A model generated the notes under the pieces. That model had not been told where the DNA came from and did no database searches. It saw nothing but the letters and a program-made list of their open reading frames with translations. Made by a program: the position numbers and the translations under genes. A stretch of 64,000 nucleotides of DNA from Lactarius indigo (lineage: Eukaryota > Basidiomycota > Agaricomycetes > Russulales > Russulaceae): positions 2,108,001 to 2,172,000 of the forward strand of contig JAFKAC010000003.1 in assembly GCA_025766275.1 (NCBI GenBank). The letters run 5' to 3'. Position 1 is the first letter of the stretch. Every line of letters starts with the position of its first letter. Positions 23,343 through 34,199 of the stretch are shown piece by piece.

Positions 23343-24854
23343 TCACCACCCTAACTCTGGCCCTGCTCGGTCTCCCCAAAACGTAACTTTCTTCCCTCTT
23401 CCCCGTCTCCCTTCGGGCACGCCCGCGGCGGCAGCTTCCATGTCTCCTCTTCCTTCCTCTTCTAACTCCACTTTCATCGCAGCTCTCCCCGCCGCTCCCA
23501 CCCCCACTGACAATTCGTTCCTTTCCGACCTTGATACCGCTTTCTCTCGGCGTATCCCCTCACCGTCCCCTCCTATTATCCCCGCGGGTGTTGTCCTCCG
23601 CTCTCCCACACCACCTTCGACATCCAAGTGATGCGTTTCGATCACAAACCGTTTCCTTGTGCACTTGAATGCTAGGTTGTTTTCACCTCCACCTGTCCAA
23701 CCAGACATGGATGAAATCCCCCGTAAGGTGGACGACCGGTCACTGGCCGGTATTAGGCTGTGCGGTGCGGGTAACCCATGCACACGGACTGATCCGTGAT
23801 GAGAAGGAAATGTAAGCGAGAGTGATGGATCTGCTCGTGACGTCGAAAAATTATTAGCCAGTCTAAGTATGTAGATAGATTCTATTCTCTCACCACTGAA
23901 TCCGGCAAGCGTTACAGAAGCATCAAAAAGCCAACTGAGTTTGTTCAGCCAGCCACGACCGCCCCAATTATCATTTGATATGTTGGGCGGGAGGCTTACC
24001 GAAGCGCACGCGTGAGGGTATCGCCGCAGTAGAGAGCGCAGTGAGTACGCAAAATACAAGACATCCTTCGTATGGCTGTGACATTGCAACAAAGGCGAAC
24101 GCCGCTAAACGTCATCCATACCTTGGGTTGTAGATCTCCCCAACCTGGGGATCCAAGCAACGGAATACATATTCGAATCGGTACCGCATCTTGAGAAGAC
24201 GTGCCAAGGCTTTCCGCGATAACATCAATGAGTCCCCTCGAGTCGCGTGAAACATTCAAGAGCACCAGTTGCGACGACTTCGTTGCCTGATCGAGAAAAG
24301 GCCCAGGAATTCTCTGCGTCAGGTCAAACGCCCTGCAAAAATCATCTGCGGAGCTATACTGGGTGTGAAATTTTCCTGTGGTCGTCATGATCGGGTCACT
24401 GTAAAGCCACATACGATTTTGATGTTGACACTGTCGTCTGAAATCGCTTCAGGTTTTCATATCGCCAAGCGATTGTAACCTTTGGTTCATGATCGGTTTC
24501 ATCTATATCATCATTATCCTCGACAGTTCTGACAGCGGCTGACGGTGCCCCGTTCGAAGGCCACATGCATTTAGAAATAAATTGATCTGGTTCTTCGTCA
24601 ACGACGTAAACTTTCTGTCCCGAAGCGAGTCCTTGAGAGATAAAATATTTTTGGACAAGCTCTCCGTAAGATGAGTGGGTGTCAGGTGCAATCACGAGTA
24701 ATGAGCATGATAACGGCAGGCCACCCCCTAAGATGTCATCCAAGGAGGCTATACCAGACGACGTAAAAACCGTGTACGATGAAAACGACGAAGCGCGAGT
24801 TCCAGCGAGGAGATCGACAGGTTTGGAACTTGTTTTCCTTCTGAATGTCGACAT
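23343..24854 (-). CDS. ELP4: Elongator complex subunit Elp4 (PAXNEB family)
   Basis: RecA-like subunit of the Elp4-5-6 hexamer, required for wobble-uridine modification of tRNA. Start MSTFRRKTSSKPVD at 24854. The N-terminal exon holds TSSGIASLDDILGGGLPLS (RecA-fold start), YFISQGLASGQKVYVVDEEP and IAWRYENLKRFQTTV. An intron with a GTATGT donor (about 24411-24354) joins STSKS to SADDFCRAFDLTQRIPG. The next exon has ESLGTSSQDAVPIRICIP and LLGSPGWGD. The last exon has YFAYSLRSLLRRYPHACASV, PAPHSLIPASDRSSTLRG and the family hallmark NNLAFKCTRKRFVIETHHLD. The tail EGGVGERRTTP is conserved. It lies only about 130 bp from the GEF start on one side and is divergent from IMP1 on the other. Confidence 0.93.
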
Positions 24855-24984
24855 GTTAGCCCGGTACCACTGATTTAAATGTGGGTGGGCGTCGACGCAG
24901 ATGCGAAAGACAAGTCGAGCTGGCCCGTGCGGCCCGGCCCAGGCTCGACATCCAGAGCTCACTCACGCCTTCGACCATCTATCC

Positions 24985-25581
24985 ATGGCGTCGAATGTCT
25001 TTCGGCGCCTCAGACCACCAGCCATTGGAGCACTCTATGTTCGTTTTTTTATCGTCCTGAGTGGTACACAGCCTAAATAGTCACGTCATCCCTTCCTTCA
25101 GGCTGTGAATGCATTTTGCGCTTTCCACCTCTTTCTCAATTGCGTGGGGTCAATCCAGCTAGTGCGTCCTTTTCTTCCCTACCGACAGACCCCATGATCT
25201 GACGGAATCCGACAGGTGAGTGGACCCTCTATGCTTCCTACCATGGCAGTGGACGGTGAGGCCGTCATCGAGAACAGACTCTCCTTTTGGCTCAACCCAG
25301 GTTGCCTCGAACGTGGCGACCTCGTCACATTCGAGTCTCCCCTGACACCTGGCCGCCTGGTATGCAAGCGACTATTGGGTCTACCCGGAGACATTATATG
25401 TGTTGATCCCACCGGCTTGAAAGTTCCGTCCTCAGAGCACGTGGTCGTTCCAAAGGGCCATCTATGGCTCATGGGCGACAATGCAGACTTCTCAAGGGAC
25501 TCGCGAGATTACGGACCGGTACCGTTGTCTTTGGTCCGTGGTACACTCTGGGCGAGGGTAAGATCGATGTATTCGCTCTAG
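24985..25581 (+). CDS. IMP1: Mitochondrial inner-membrane signal peptidase subunit Imp1
   Basis: Type I signal peptidase of the intermembrane space that cleaves sorting peptides. Three exons: MASNVFRRLRPPAIGALY from 24985, AVNAFCAFHLFLNCVGSIQL, and a third from about 25215 beginning VSGPSMLPTM. Introns are about 25042-25101 and 25160-25214. The Ser of GPSMLPT is the nucleophile and the Lys of VCKRLLGLPGD the general base. HLWLMGDNADFSRDSRDYGP is the conserved box E. Total length is about 160 residues, normal for Imp1. Divergent from ELP4 (130 bp between start codons), convergent with the TPR gene (83 bp between stops). Confidence 0.9.
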
Positions 25582-25664
25582 ATCACTACTCACATCCGAG
25601 TAGGTTTATCCTTTCAGTCGCATGACCATCTTCCGCAACCCCACATCCTTCCTCGTCTAGTCCA

Positions 25665-26743
25665 CTACCGTGTAAAATTTAACGAATAACCACCCTGACC
25701 ATTTGGCTCAAACTTGAAGTTGTCTGTCGACAAGCCGAACCGTCCTGAAGTAGCTAGCTCAGCGTCATCAGATGCGTGATTCTCCGTGTCACTCACCAAG
25801 GACGCTATTACCAAGGCCTTTGAGCTTGTCCACCACCTCACCTACTTCCCGCTTCTGTGCCTCCTCGATACGAGGTTCGAGTAGACGTAATGACCGGTTT
25901 ATCTCGGCAGTTTGATTCGACGATGAGGGCAGTTGTGTGAGGAGTGCAGTGTAGTCTATGTTTATTTAATCAGCACGAGATTTCGGGAGTGAGCGATCCG
26001 TCTACCTTCTTTTGCACTAGAAAGTGCAGACCATGAGCCGATTTTCTCGTTGCATTGTGCCCGTCGCAACAACACCCTGATATAACTAGGGTCATCCTGC
26101 AAAGCTGAGCGTGCGCTTGGCTGGTGCACTCATGTCACAATGCCCATAGCGAACCTTCCGTGCACGCCTTAACGGCATTCTCGTTTTCACCCTATATTGA
26201 GGCGTTAACCGCACTCTCTTAAGTTGTCAGCATGGGCTCTCACCAGCTTGACATAACATGCTGCAATGTTCGCGTTAAGGACACTCCGCGCTTTCGCACA
26301 CTCACGCTCTAGTGGTGAAGGATCGGAATCGAGAGAAGAGCCCGATGCGAGAGACTCTTCGACATCTGTGGAAGGAATACCCTCGCCATCAGCTGAGGGT
26401 GAATGGCTCTTCTCGCTAGTGGCAAGCGGCACAGACGGCTTCCTTCTCTCGGGAAGTCGAGCCAAGCCATTTCGATAGCCTTGCAATGCGTCGTCCCACT
26501 TATTAAGACGAAATAAACTGTTCCCCTCTTGCTTAAGCTCGTCGGCCTCCGCGAGCCTTGCCTATATCAATCAGTAAAGTGAGTCAATTATTATGCCAAA
26601 AGGTTGTCACAATGTACCTGCACTTTTTCAAGGGATCCGGAAACTATTTCTTCCACTGGCGTTCCTTGCTCTGGTAAAAGATCTGCTTCTACGCTCTCTG
26701 TACCCTCTGATGTTGTTTGAGAGCTTTGAGGTAACTGAGACAT
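25665..26743 (-). CDS. TPR protein similar to TTC1
   Basis: Predicted TPR co-chaperone-type adaptor. Start MSQLPQSSQTTSEGTE at 26743. Exons: an acidic N-terminus ending LEKVQ; ARLAEADELKQEGNSLFRLNKW and DDALQGYRNGL (TPR1); SVLNANIAACYVKL; ENENAVKACTE plus DDPSYIRVLLRRAQCNEKIG; and WSALSSAKE. The C-terminal exon has KLKGLGNSVLGRFGLSTDNF, then KFEPNGQGGYSLNF, the conserved TTC1 tail. At least five introns. A Ser/Asp-rich insertion splits the first TPR pair, which is longer than in animal TTC1. Frame is maintained at each junction. Confidence 0.85.
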
Positions 26744-27059
26744 GACCGGATGACCCTACACTCCCACCAGTCTTCCCACGTTACTGTAACTTGCGCGGTG
26801 GCATCTCTGCGCGTGTCTCTCCACGGGATGTGTCGGGCCGCTCGAGAATCCTGGAAGCAGACGTCATAGGGATCTATATTAAAAACTACAAACGGTCCGG
26901 TCTAACTAACAACACATCTGCGTTCTTACGCTACGATGGCCAATTATGAACTGTGGTTCTTCGTTGAAGGAGCAAACCCTTGTCACAACGTTATTATTCC
27001 TAAAAATACGAAATTCAGTTAATTGAGAGAGGCGATTTATCAGCAGTCCCGCAGCCTTT
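26744..27059. other. Intergenic region upstream of TPR gene
   Basis: Promoter of the minus-strand TPR gene and flank of the decayed accessory gene. Nothing else recognised. Confidence 0.5.
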
Positions 27060-28180
27060 GTACTAACGATGTCGACGCCATGTCGCTAGAACCGCTGAAG
27101 GTGATACCTCAAAAAATTTCCAACCAACACGGACTGACTCTTATGATGTCTTTTAGGTCAACATACCCTATTCATCCGATGAGGTTCCCAAAATGTTGGC
27201 GCCATCTGGCGCCAAAAGGGTGTCTAGTAGTGAGTTTGAGTCGCTAGCACCGATGCAAGTATCTGACAGTGTATCTGACACCTTTTCACAGGGGCCTTGT
27301 CGGCTGCAGCAAGACTGGAGTCCTATCAGCACATGCACGATCTCTTGTGGGGCAAAAATTTCCATGTGCTGAGGTCTGCGCCTTTTGGTGACGAATGCAA
27401 GCTGGAATATCTGGGCGCGGAGGAAATCAACCATCTGAAATTATCGAACCTTGAATTCGGCAAAGATGTCCTTCTATCCGTCGAGAATACACCACAGCTT
27501 ACCAGTCACTGGGATTGGGGTCGCTGACGAACGAAGGACCTAGTGTAGTTATAATTGGTCAGCCAGGAATCGGTGCATGCTTTCCGCTGATTACAATATG
27601 GCCATGCCACTAATTGTCTCTTGAATGCCGAATTTACCAGGGGAATCCATCTTTTTATTTCATGTCCTGCTCCACCGGTTGAGCAACAGACTTCCGGTGC
27701 AGGGGCCAAAACCCCGTGTGGTGCCTTTGTAGCTGCGGCGAAAAAAATGCAACGCTTGGATCGTTCAGGCGACCTCCCCGTATCAGGGTAGCTAGAAAGA
27801 CTGGCAGAAGCAGTGCCAAGCGAGTACGTACATACTTAACTACTTCTCTGCCGACGAAATCAAAGCTCTTGGAACCGTCGAACTTGATTTTTGCAAGCGT
27901 TTCTTTCTCGCTGAGTCTTTCCGAATAAAACCAGCATCGGGAAAAACCTACTTTGATAGTTTCGATACATTGATGAAAATGTACTGCTAAGCTAGATTAT
28001 CATTATATTTGCTTGACCCTCCGATAATTTATCAGTGAATACACTACTGCCAGTCATTATCGAGCTAATAAAATACCAACGAAGAAGTCGATGTACGCGT
28101 TGGTCGAGAACTCGGAAATCAGTTGTTCACCTGTATGCCACTCGTAGATGGTGGCAAAGTGCTAAAGGTTCAGGTTAGTT
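27060..28180 (+). pseudogene. Decayed accessory P-loop-like protein gene (basidiomycete expanded family), copy 1
   Basis: Coding fragments in order: MSLEPLKV, then VNIPYSSDEVPKMLAPSGAK, then ESYQHMHDLLWGKNFHVLRS and LEYLGAEEINHLKLSNLEFG. A remnant Walker-A-like stretch reads VVIIGQPGIG but lacks the GK[ST] part. Further fragments are LLHRLSNRLPVQG, YFSADEIKALGTVELDF and possibly GRELGNQLFTCMPLVDGGK near 28100-28177. Fragments fall in different frames with stop codons (for example just after 27527) that introns cannot plausibly remove. The order N-terminal W-box, P-loop, leucine-rich helix matches copy 2 at 34.2 kb. The family resembles agaricomycete Crinkler/RHS-like NTPases, an inference from motif memory. 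Confidence 0.6.
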
Positions 28181-28596
28181 CATTGTGTAATTCACTTTTG
28201 TATGAGGTAGATATCATTGTGGCAGCAAAGGTGACGACGATTGTGCCTTGATTCGCGACTCGAGTGAAACTTTTTTTTTTACTGTAAAATGTAGGCCCAA
28301 GCGAGAAAATATATCGCGATGGCAATTGGTGCCCTTTGTCATTAACGAAAAGAGGCAAGGATGCACGTGATAAAATGCAATATTGAAAATCGCCGATGAG
28401 TCATGACTGTGGTGGTTGCTAGGTTGCAGAACAAAAAATAGAAAAACGTATGTTGTACGAAGGACATGAGAAATTCGTAACTACTAGACGTCCGTGTCAA
28501 AGTTATTATACACCACACACTACGATATCTGAGGACTGTCCACTTATCAATCGCACTGGAGTCGGCAGGGTTGGGGGAGTGAAAGCTACTTTTGAA
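28181..28596. other. AT-rich intergenic region
   Basis: Holds the 3' flank of the SUR7/PalI-like gene (-) and the end of the decayed locus. A run of T near 28271-28281; no gene recognised. Confidence 0.5.
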
Positions 28597-29516
28597 TCAC
28601 TTGCCGCCTGTCGTGACATGAAGTCGAGCTAAAGCGCAGATGAGAGGGACGGCGTAGAATGCATAGCCCACCCAGACCACTACGCAACACGTGAGATGAT
28701 GAGTTTGAGATATAGAGCAGATACACCCACTCGTAAAACCGTTGCCCGTCTGAGCAATGAGGTGAGGCGCGCCACCTCCACTCTGTGTGATGGCCTTATT
28801 GAAGTCCTCCACAGCCTTCCCGAACCACATCCGAATGACTAGGAACGCAGTCAAACCTTTTTAATGCAATTGATACGTTAGAGTGAGTCTCTGAGATAGC
28901 GGGAAAAAACGAACCTATCATAAAGCCGAGCAGCCCGACCCAGGCAGAGGCGCGGTGAAGCATAGGACGGTCCAATGCCGCGGCGAGTCTCGCTCCGAGG
29001 TTGGCTCGAAGCGAGATCAGAGTAAAGATGACGAAAAATATAATAGACAACCCTATTGCAATTGCAATGAAAACCGGAGTGGTAGCAGTTGGCGCGGTGA
29101 GGAGGTCTGGGGAATTTTGAGGAAGCACAGTCAAGTCTGTATCGACATTAATACATTTCACAGAACGGCATCACGTTGTCGTACCATATGTTGGGGACAC
29201 TGTGGGTGGTGTACACGTCACCGAGCCCTTATCATTCGGACGGGAGCAGGACCCTGAAGCAGAACAATTAGGGCTGACACAAACAGGTGACGACTAGGCA
29301 GGTACCAAGAGCACCCAAGAAAACTGTGGGCCCATCAACCCCTTGCGACGACGACGAGTTTGTTAATTCTAACGATGGTGAAACCACAAGAAGGGCGACT
29401 TTGCTGTGAAGGAGTAATGTGGGTGCCGTATACGCGAAGAGTATGAGAAGCAAGGAAGTCAAGGAAAGGACAGGAGCAAGATAGAGAGTGACGGCTTTTG
29501 ATAGGCCAGCGATCAT
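28597..29516 (-). CDS. SUR7/PalI-like four-helix plasma-membrane protein
   Basis: Start MIAGLSKAVTLYLAPVLSLT at 29516, a first hydrophobic helix. It is followed by an extracellular loop with N-glycosylation-like and Cys-containing stretches (LELTNSSSSQG, SCSRPNDKGSVTCTPP across an intron). The next helices are TTPVFIAIAIGLSIIFFVIF and SAWVGLLGFMIG, joined through an intron to TAFLVIRMWFGKAVEDFNKA. A last helix, WVGYAFYAVPLICALARLHV, is followed by a very short tail ending TTGGK. Four helices with a long first loop match fungal SUR7/PalI proteins of eisosomes or pH signalling. The family call rests on topology rather than a strict motif. Confidence 0.68.
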
Positions 29517-29863
29517 GATGACTGGGATGTCTGTGCGATTAATAGGTACTAGCTAAGGTAGTCTTTGAGTGTGGTATGCTGCCAGCAGCTGGGGGCCAGA
29601 GACACGATGAGCAGACAAGGAGAGGAAAGTACGAGCAACATGGGCAAGCTGGTAGACGTATTTAAATCGTCAGTGGGTGTGAGGGGTCTAGACCGATACA
29701 AGGGCTATTGTTCTTGCTCTGGTGGTTGCAATGACCTGCGCTTCGTCAATTTAATCAGTGTACAATGAGAAGTCTCAACAACGGCCGCGAACAAGGACTG
29801 GTGCGGAATGGAAGCCCGGTGCGAGAACAATTACGGCACTCTCCACTCCGCACATTTTGTACC
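29517..29863. other. Divergent promoter region, SUR7-like / MPP10
   Basis: About 350 bp between the two start codons. No TATA box of note. An in-frame extension of MPP10 up to 29765 is open but lacks family similarity. Confidence 0.5.
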
Positions 29864-32172
29864 ATGACCGGCAGTTCAGAGGTCATCCCGTTGCCCACCC
29901 CATTTCACCAATTATCCTCGCTTTTGGAAGCTCAACCCGACTCGTTCATCTCCGGAAACAAAGAAATACAAGATGCCGCTCTCCGGGCAACGGAACACGT
30001 CTTTAACATCGGTTCGCCGCGGCTCTCCTCAGTCGCGGAATCCAACCCTGACCAGCCCTGTGTAGCATTAGACTCCGAGAAGCAGGCTCAGCCTTATATC
30101 TCGGCGTTGTTGGCTTCATTTAGCCCTGCTCAGGCACCTGTGACGCGTTCGCAGTCGGTCGCACATGGGAAACGAAAACGCAGTCCATCTCCACCAAAAC
30201 ACACGCTCGAATGTACACCATTGACGAGTTTGTTTGTACATGATCTAGACAAGGATCAAATATGGGCGCAGTTGGAACTCAGAGCCCAACACGTTTGTAA
30301 AATGCTGGAATGTGCTCTCGATGGTCCTGAGGAACCTGCCAAATATTCTATCTCTTCGACAACGACAACCGACAACGTGGGACAAACATCCAGTGACGAG
30401 GGTGGATCCGATATATCGTCCGAGGAAAGCGATGATGACTCGGAAATGTCTGAGGAAGTTGGCGGGTCTGGCGGCGAGGACATGGAAGAGTGTGTTACTG
30501 AACTGAGGGATGGGTCCGTTGACGGGGATGGGGACGAATGGGCCGAAGAACGTCGCTTTCTCCCCTCTTCTACGAGAACCAAAGGCAGTCACTCTGGACT
30601 GGACGATGGCTTCTTTGACCTGGCCGAGTTCAACGCAGAAACAGAGGAGGCGGAAGCTGGATTTGTTTCCAACGGGGCGCTCGACGCTGACTCAGATGCA
30701 TCCTCAGCTGAAGACGAGATCGACTACTTCGGGTCCATCGGTGGACAGTTACAGGATGGTGGTGACCATGGTAAGTCTATTGTCCCGTCTGTCATCAGGC
30801 TGACTCCTGATCTCGTCAGAGTTGCGCTACTCTGATTTTTTCGATGCACCCAACCCTGGAGCTGCGAAGAAGAAGAGTGAGGATCGTCCCTTCACCTCGG
30901 TCCATTCGAAAGTCCGTTTCCATGACGAAGTAAAAGTCAAGACTATCAAGGCCAGGGGAAAGGGACTTCCTGTTTCGACGATGCGACTTCTTGACGATGC
31001 ATCCGATGACGACAGCTGGGAGGCCGAAAGCGAGGACGAAGATGAGAGCGACCAAGAAGGTGTCATCCGGGACCATGCACTCGATGGGGATTCAGACATG
31101 GCCTTCGGTGGGGGTGGCGACGAAAGTGGTGAAGGCAATTCTACATTCGATGGATATCAAGCCGTCAAACGTTCGCAAGATGACCTCCTGGCGGATGAGG
31201 ATGAACCTGACGATGGCACGTTCAATTTTAGACGTCACACTACTCGATATACTAATATTTTTTGGTCACCAGGTATGTCCACCCATGAGAAGCGCCTTGC
31301 TTCTCTTCAGCAACAGATTACGGCCCTGGAAGCCGAGAATGTTGCAAAGAAGGACTGGACTTTGATGGGGGAGGCAACTTCTCGCATTCGTCCTCACGAT
31401 TCACTTCTCGAAGAAGATCTTGAATTCGAACGAGTCATGAAGGCAGTTCCGGTTATCACGGAGGAAGCTGTGTCGGGTTTGGAAGACAGAATCAAAGCGA
31501 GGATTCTCGAAGGTCGGTTCGATGATGTGGTGCGCAAACGGCCTATGGATGATAAGCCTTTCCTGCCATCTCGTTTTTTCGAGCTTCAAGACACGAAATC
31601 AAAGCAATCTTTGGCTCAAATTTACGAAGAAGAGTATACTGCCACCCAAACAGGAGGCGTTTCGGGGGAAGACCGCGATGGAAAACTGAAATCAGAGTAT
31701 GATGAAATTACGAAAACATGGGAGGCGATATCTTCAAAGCTGGATGCTCTATCAAATGCTCATTTCACTCCGAAAACTGTAGGTGTGCGCGACATCAGAG
31801 CGCAGCAAGCATTGACTTTGTGTCTAGCCCAAGGCGACTATCTCGACCGTGGCGAATGTAGCCTCGACCAGCTTAGAGTCAACACTACCTACTAGCAATA
31901 CGTTTGCTAGCATGCTAGCCCCAGAGGAAATTTACGAACGCCCTGCAATCGATCCTCGTGCACAAGGGGAGCTTTCTCCGAGAGAAAAGCGGACAGTGCG
32001 GAATAAACGGAAGAAGGCGAAAAAGAAGGCGAGAGACATTCTTGAAAGCAGCGTTGGTAAATTTGCGAGAACTAAGGGAGCTGGTGGCATAAAGGCGCAA
32101 AAATCGGCCGCGCTCCGAAGTGTAGTGAAGAGCGGGAAGGGTGTAACCGTAGTCGGTAAATTAAAGAGATGA
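29864..32172 (+). CDS. MPP10: U3 snoRNP protein Mpp10
   Basis: Component of the small-subunit processome in the nucleolus, needed for 18S rRNA processing. Start MTGSSEVIPLPTPFHQLSSL at 29864. Acidic clusters alternate with the conserved blocks LRYSDFFDAP, KVRFHDEVKVKTIKARGKG, STHEKRLASLQQQITALEAE, WTLMGEATSRIRPHDSLLEE, KPFLPSRFFELQDTKSKQSL and APEEIYERPA. The C-terminus is Lys-rich (KRTVRNKRKKAKKKARDILE). Intron 30771-30819 joins DH to ELRYSD. Intron 31779-31827 joins HFTPKT to PKATISTVANVASTSLES. A 58-66 nt segment ending at 31272 (before GMSTHEK) is open in frame but reads poorly and may be an intron with a GC donor. Confidence 0.93.
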
Positions 32173-32259
32173 GAACGATTTGCCTTTTTTGTAAGCACGA
32201 CCAAGAGTGATCAAAGGCGGTGACTGGCAACGGCAACGCTTTCACCCTCAGTCCACAAC

Positions 32260-33391
32260 ATGTCCTGGTTCAACAAACGCAAGGAAAGGAATTTGATACC
32301 CCCCGTCGACTCTGAGATTCCGAACTCTAGCCCGACGAGTGACCCATACAGCAGCAGGTCTGCTACCTCCGTGGCCCCCTCCACCGACAGCGTCCGTGAT
32401 CGCTATCATCGAAACAACCCTATTGATGCCTACTCACGGGGACAAGGTAACATCGATAGTGACAGAAAGGAACTTTTCTCTGGTTACAATCCAGAGAAGG
32501 CAACTGGTCGTTTCGCTCATGACGGACCAACGTTACGCGAGCCCGCACCTGGGGAGGAGAATGAGGAAGACGTTGAAGGGATCAAGCAACAGACAAGGTT
32601 CATCAAGCAAGACAGTGTCAATTCCACACGCAATGCCCTCCGCATGGCTCGTGAGGCGGAAGAGACCGCTCGAGGCACTATTAACAGGCTAGGCGGTCAA
32701 TCAGGTTCGTCAGCGGCTTCAGCTGTAGTGACCCATCGATACTTAACCATGTGTTGCGATTGCAGAGAAACTCGCCAACACTGAGCGTCATCTCGATGTG
32801 GCCAAAGGTCACTCCCAACGTGCGGATGATAGGACCGACGAGCTCAAGCAACTCAACCGCTCGATTTTCCGCCCCGTGATCACCTTCAATAAAGACGCGA
32901 AACGCGCTGCACAGGAAGCGAAGGTACAACAACGCTACGAGGAAGAACGCGAGGAGCGCGAGAAGGCCATGGGCGACATACGTGAGACTCAAAATCGCCT
33001 GGGTCAAGCGTCAACCTATGGCTCCCGGGAGGATGAAATCGGGGCGGGGCCAAATGGGAGGCGTTCCAAGACTGCCGCTCAACTGTCGCTCCAGAAGGAG
33101 CAGAGGAAGCGCTACCAATTCGAGGCGACCGCGTCCGATGACGAGCTGGAAGATGAACTCGACGACAATCTTGACGAAATTTCGGACGTGGCAAAGAGGC
33201 TCAAGGCACTAGGAACGGCGATGGGTCAGGAGCTTGACAATCAGAATAATCGTATCGAACGTATCGAGGAGAAGACCGTCAGCCTCGATAATAGAGTCTT
33301 CAGGAACACGGAGAGGGTACGTCACTCCATACACCAACACCCGCTCGAAAAAGATCTCATGACATGCCTACAGCTTAAACGGATCAAGTAG
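32260..33391 (+). CDS. SEC9: t-SNARE Sec9 (SNAP-25 family)
   Basis: Qbc-SNARE of the plasma membrane that pairs with Sso and Snc proteins in exocytosis. Start MSWFNKRKERNLIPPVDSE at 32260. The first SNARE coil runs from VEGIKQQTRFIKQDSVNSTR through EKLANTERHLDVAKGHSQRA, split by intron about 32705-32764. The second coil, DDNLDEISDVAKRLKALGTA, continues to GQELDNQNNRIERIEEKTV with a zero-layer Gln. The last intron (about 33316-33373) leaves LKRIK as the final exon. The N-terminal 90 residues are Ser-rich and shorter than in budding yeast. The stop codon is about 10 bp from an inverted pseudogene of DPS1 (see below). Confidence 0.93.
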
Positions 33392-33394
33392 TTA

Positions 33395-33985
33395 CTAGCT
33401 TAATCTCTTTAGGCGCTCTCTGACCAATGCCTTCAACGAGTACAATACTCTTATTGGCTACCCCAGATGCCCATTTGACTATGAATCTTCTATCTCCGAC
33501 TGAGAGGAGAACCTGTACAAAATCAGTTCGTTGCCGGAGGTTGAAAAAAACCGTACCATTTTCTTGTGTACGGAGGGTGTAAGTACGCACGCGGATGACA
33601 GCTTGACCATCCAACTGAGGTGAATAAGGATGCAATCTGATGGCGCGGTTCACCAGGGCGTGATTGAGATTGGTTCAAGGGGAGTTTTCCTTAGAATCCC
33701 AAAGCAAAATCGTACTGTGCCGGACGCGGACCACGGGTGAGAAAGGGAGCCGTGGAAGGAAAACTAAACCACTTCTGCTTCGGCCCACTTCGTTGTTCTG
33801 CGGGTTTAGCTGCATTCTCTGCGACTTTCCTCTCTTTCTCTGCAGCCTTTGCACGCTCAATTTTACTCGGCTAGTCATGCTTAGGTTCCAGAGACTCTAT
33901 CGAATCGAATTGGCTAAGACCGAACCGCCCCTGTCACAGATCCAAGATGACCTCACATTCGAGTTCCAACCACCCACGCGATGGC
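33395..33985 (-). pseudogene. Truncated inverted pseudogene of aspartyl-tRNA synthetase (5' part of DPS1)
   Basis: Minus-strand sequence parallels the promoter-to-exon-3 part of the DPS1 gene at about 59.9-60.65 kb. Legible blocks include [48 protein letters not shown] and, upstream, KAAEKERKVAENAAKPAEQ. A 32-nt block at 33656-33687 is the exact reverse complement of 60344-60375. The copy has a nonsense codon in place of the FYGKLP Tyr (GF-stop-GKLPLN), no start codon in register, internal deletions, and ends before the catalytic domain. It retains intron-like and upstream sequence, so it arose by DNA duplication rather than retroposition. Confidence 0.9.
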
Positions 33986-34199
33986 CAACCCTTTTAATTG
34001 ATATACTTAATTGAAGGGGAGCAAACCCCCTTTCCCTTCTATACTAACGTTTCGTATACTTCCGATGGCACGCCTACGGAGGTTGATGCGTTGAGAAAAA
34101 ACATCTTTAATGATGATTGCACAAGGATCTCACCATACTGAGGGTCAGGACCCTACTGGTTGTTGTTCCATTTGATTAATGTGAACCCTGACCACCGGC

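Noticed and set aside
23206..23631. Plus-strand open frame between the GEF and ELP4
   Set aside because: Antisense to the conserved ELP4 last exon and the GEF start; low-complexity Pro/Ser composition results from the opposite strand.
30245..30592. Minus-strand frames inside MPP10 rich in Ser/Asp
   Set aside because: Antisense of the acidic clusters of MPP10.
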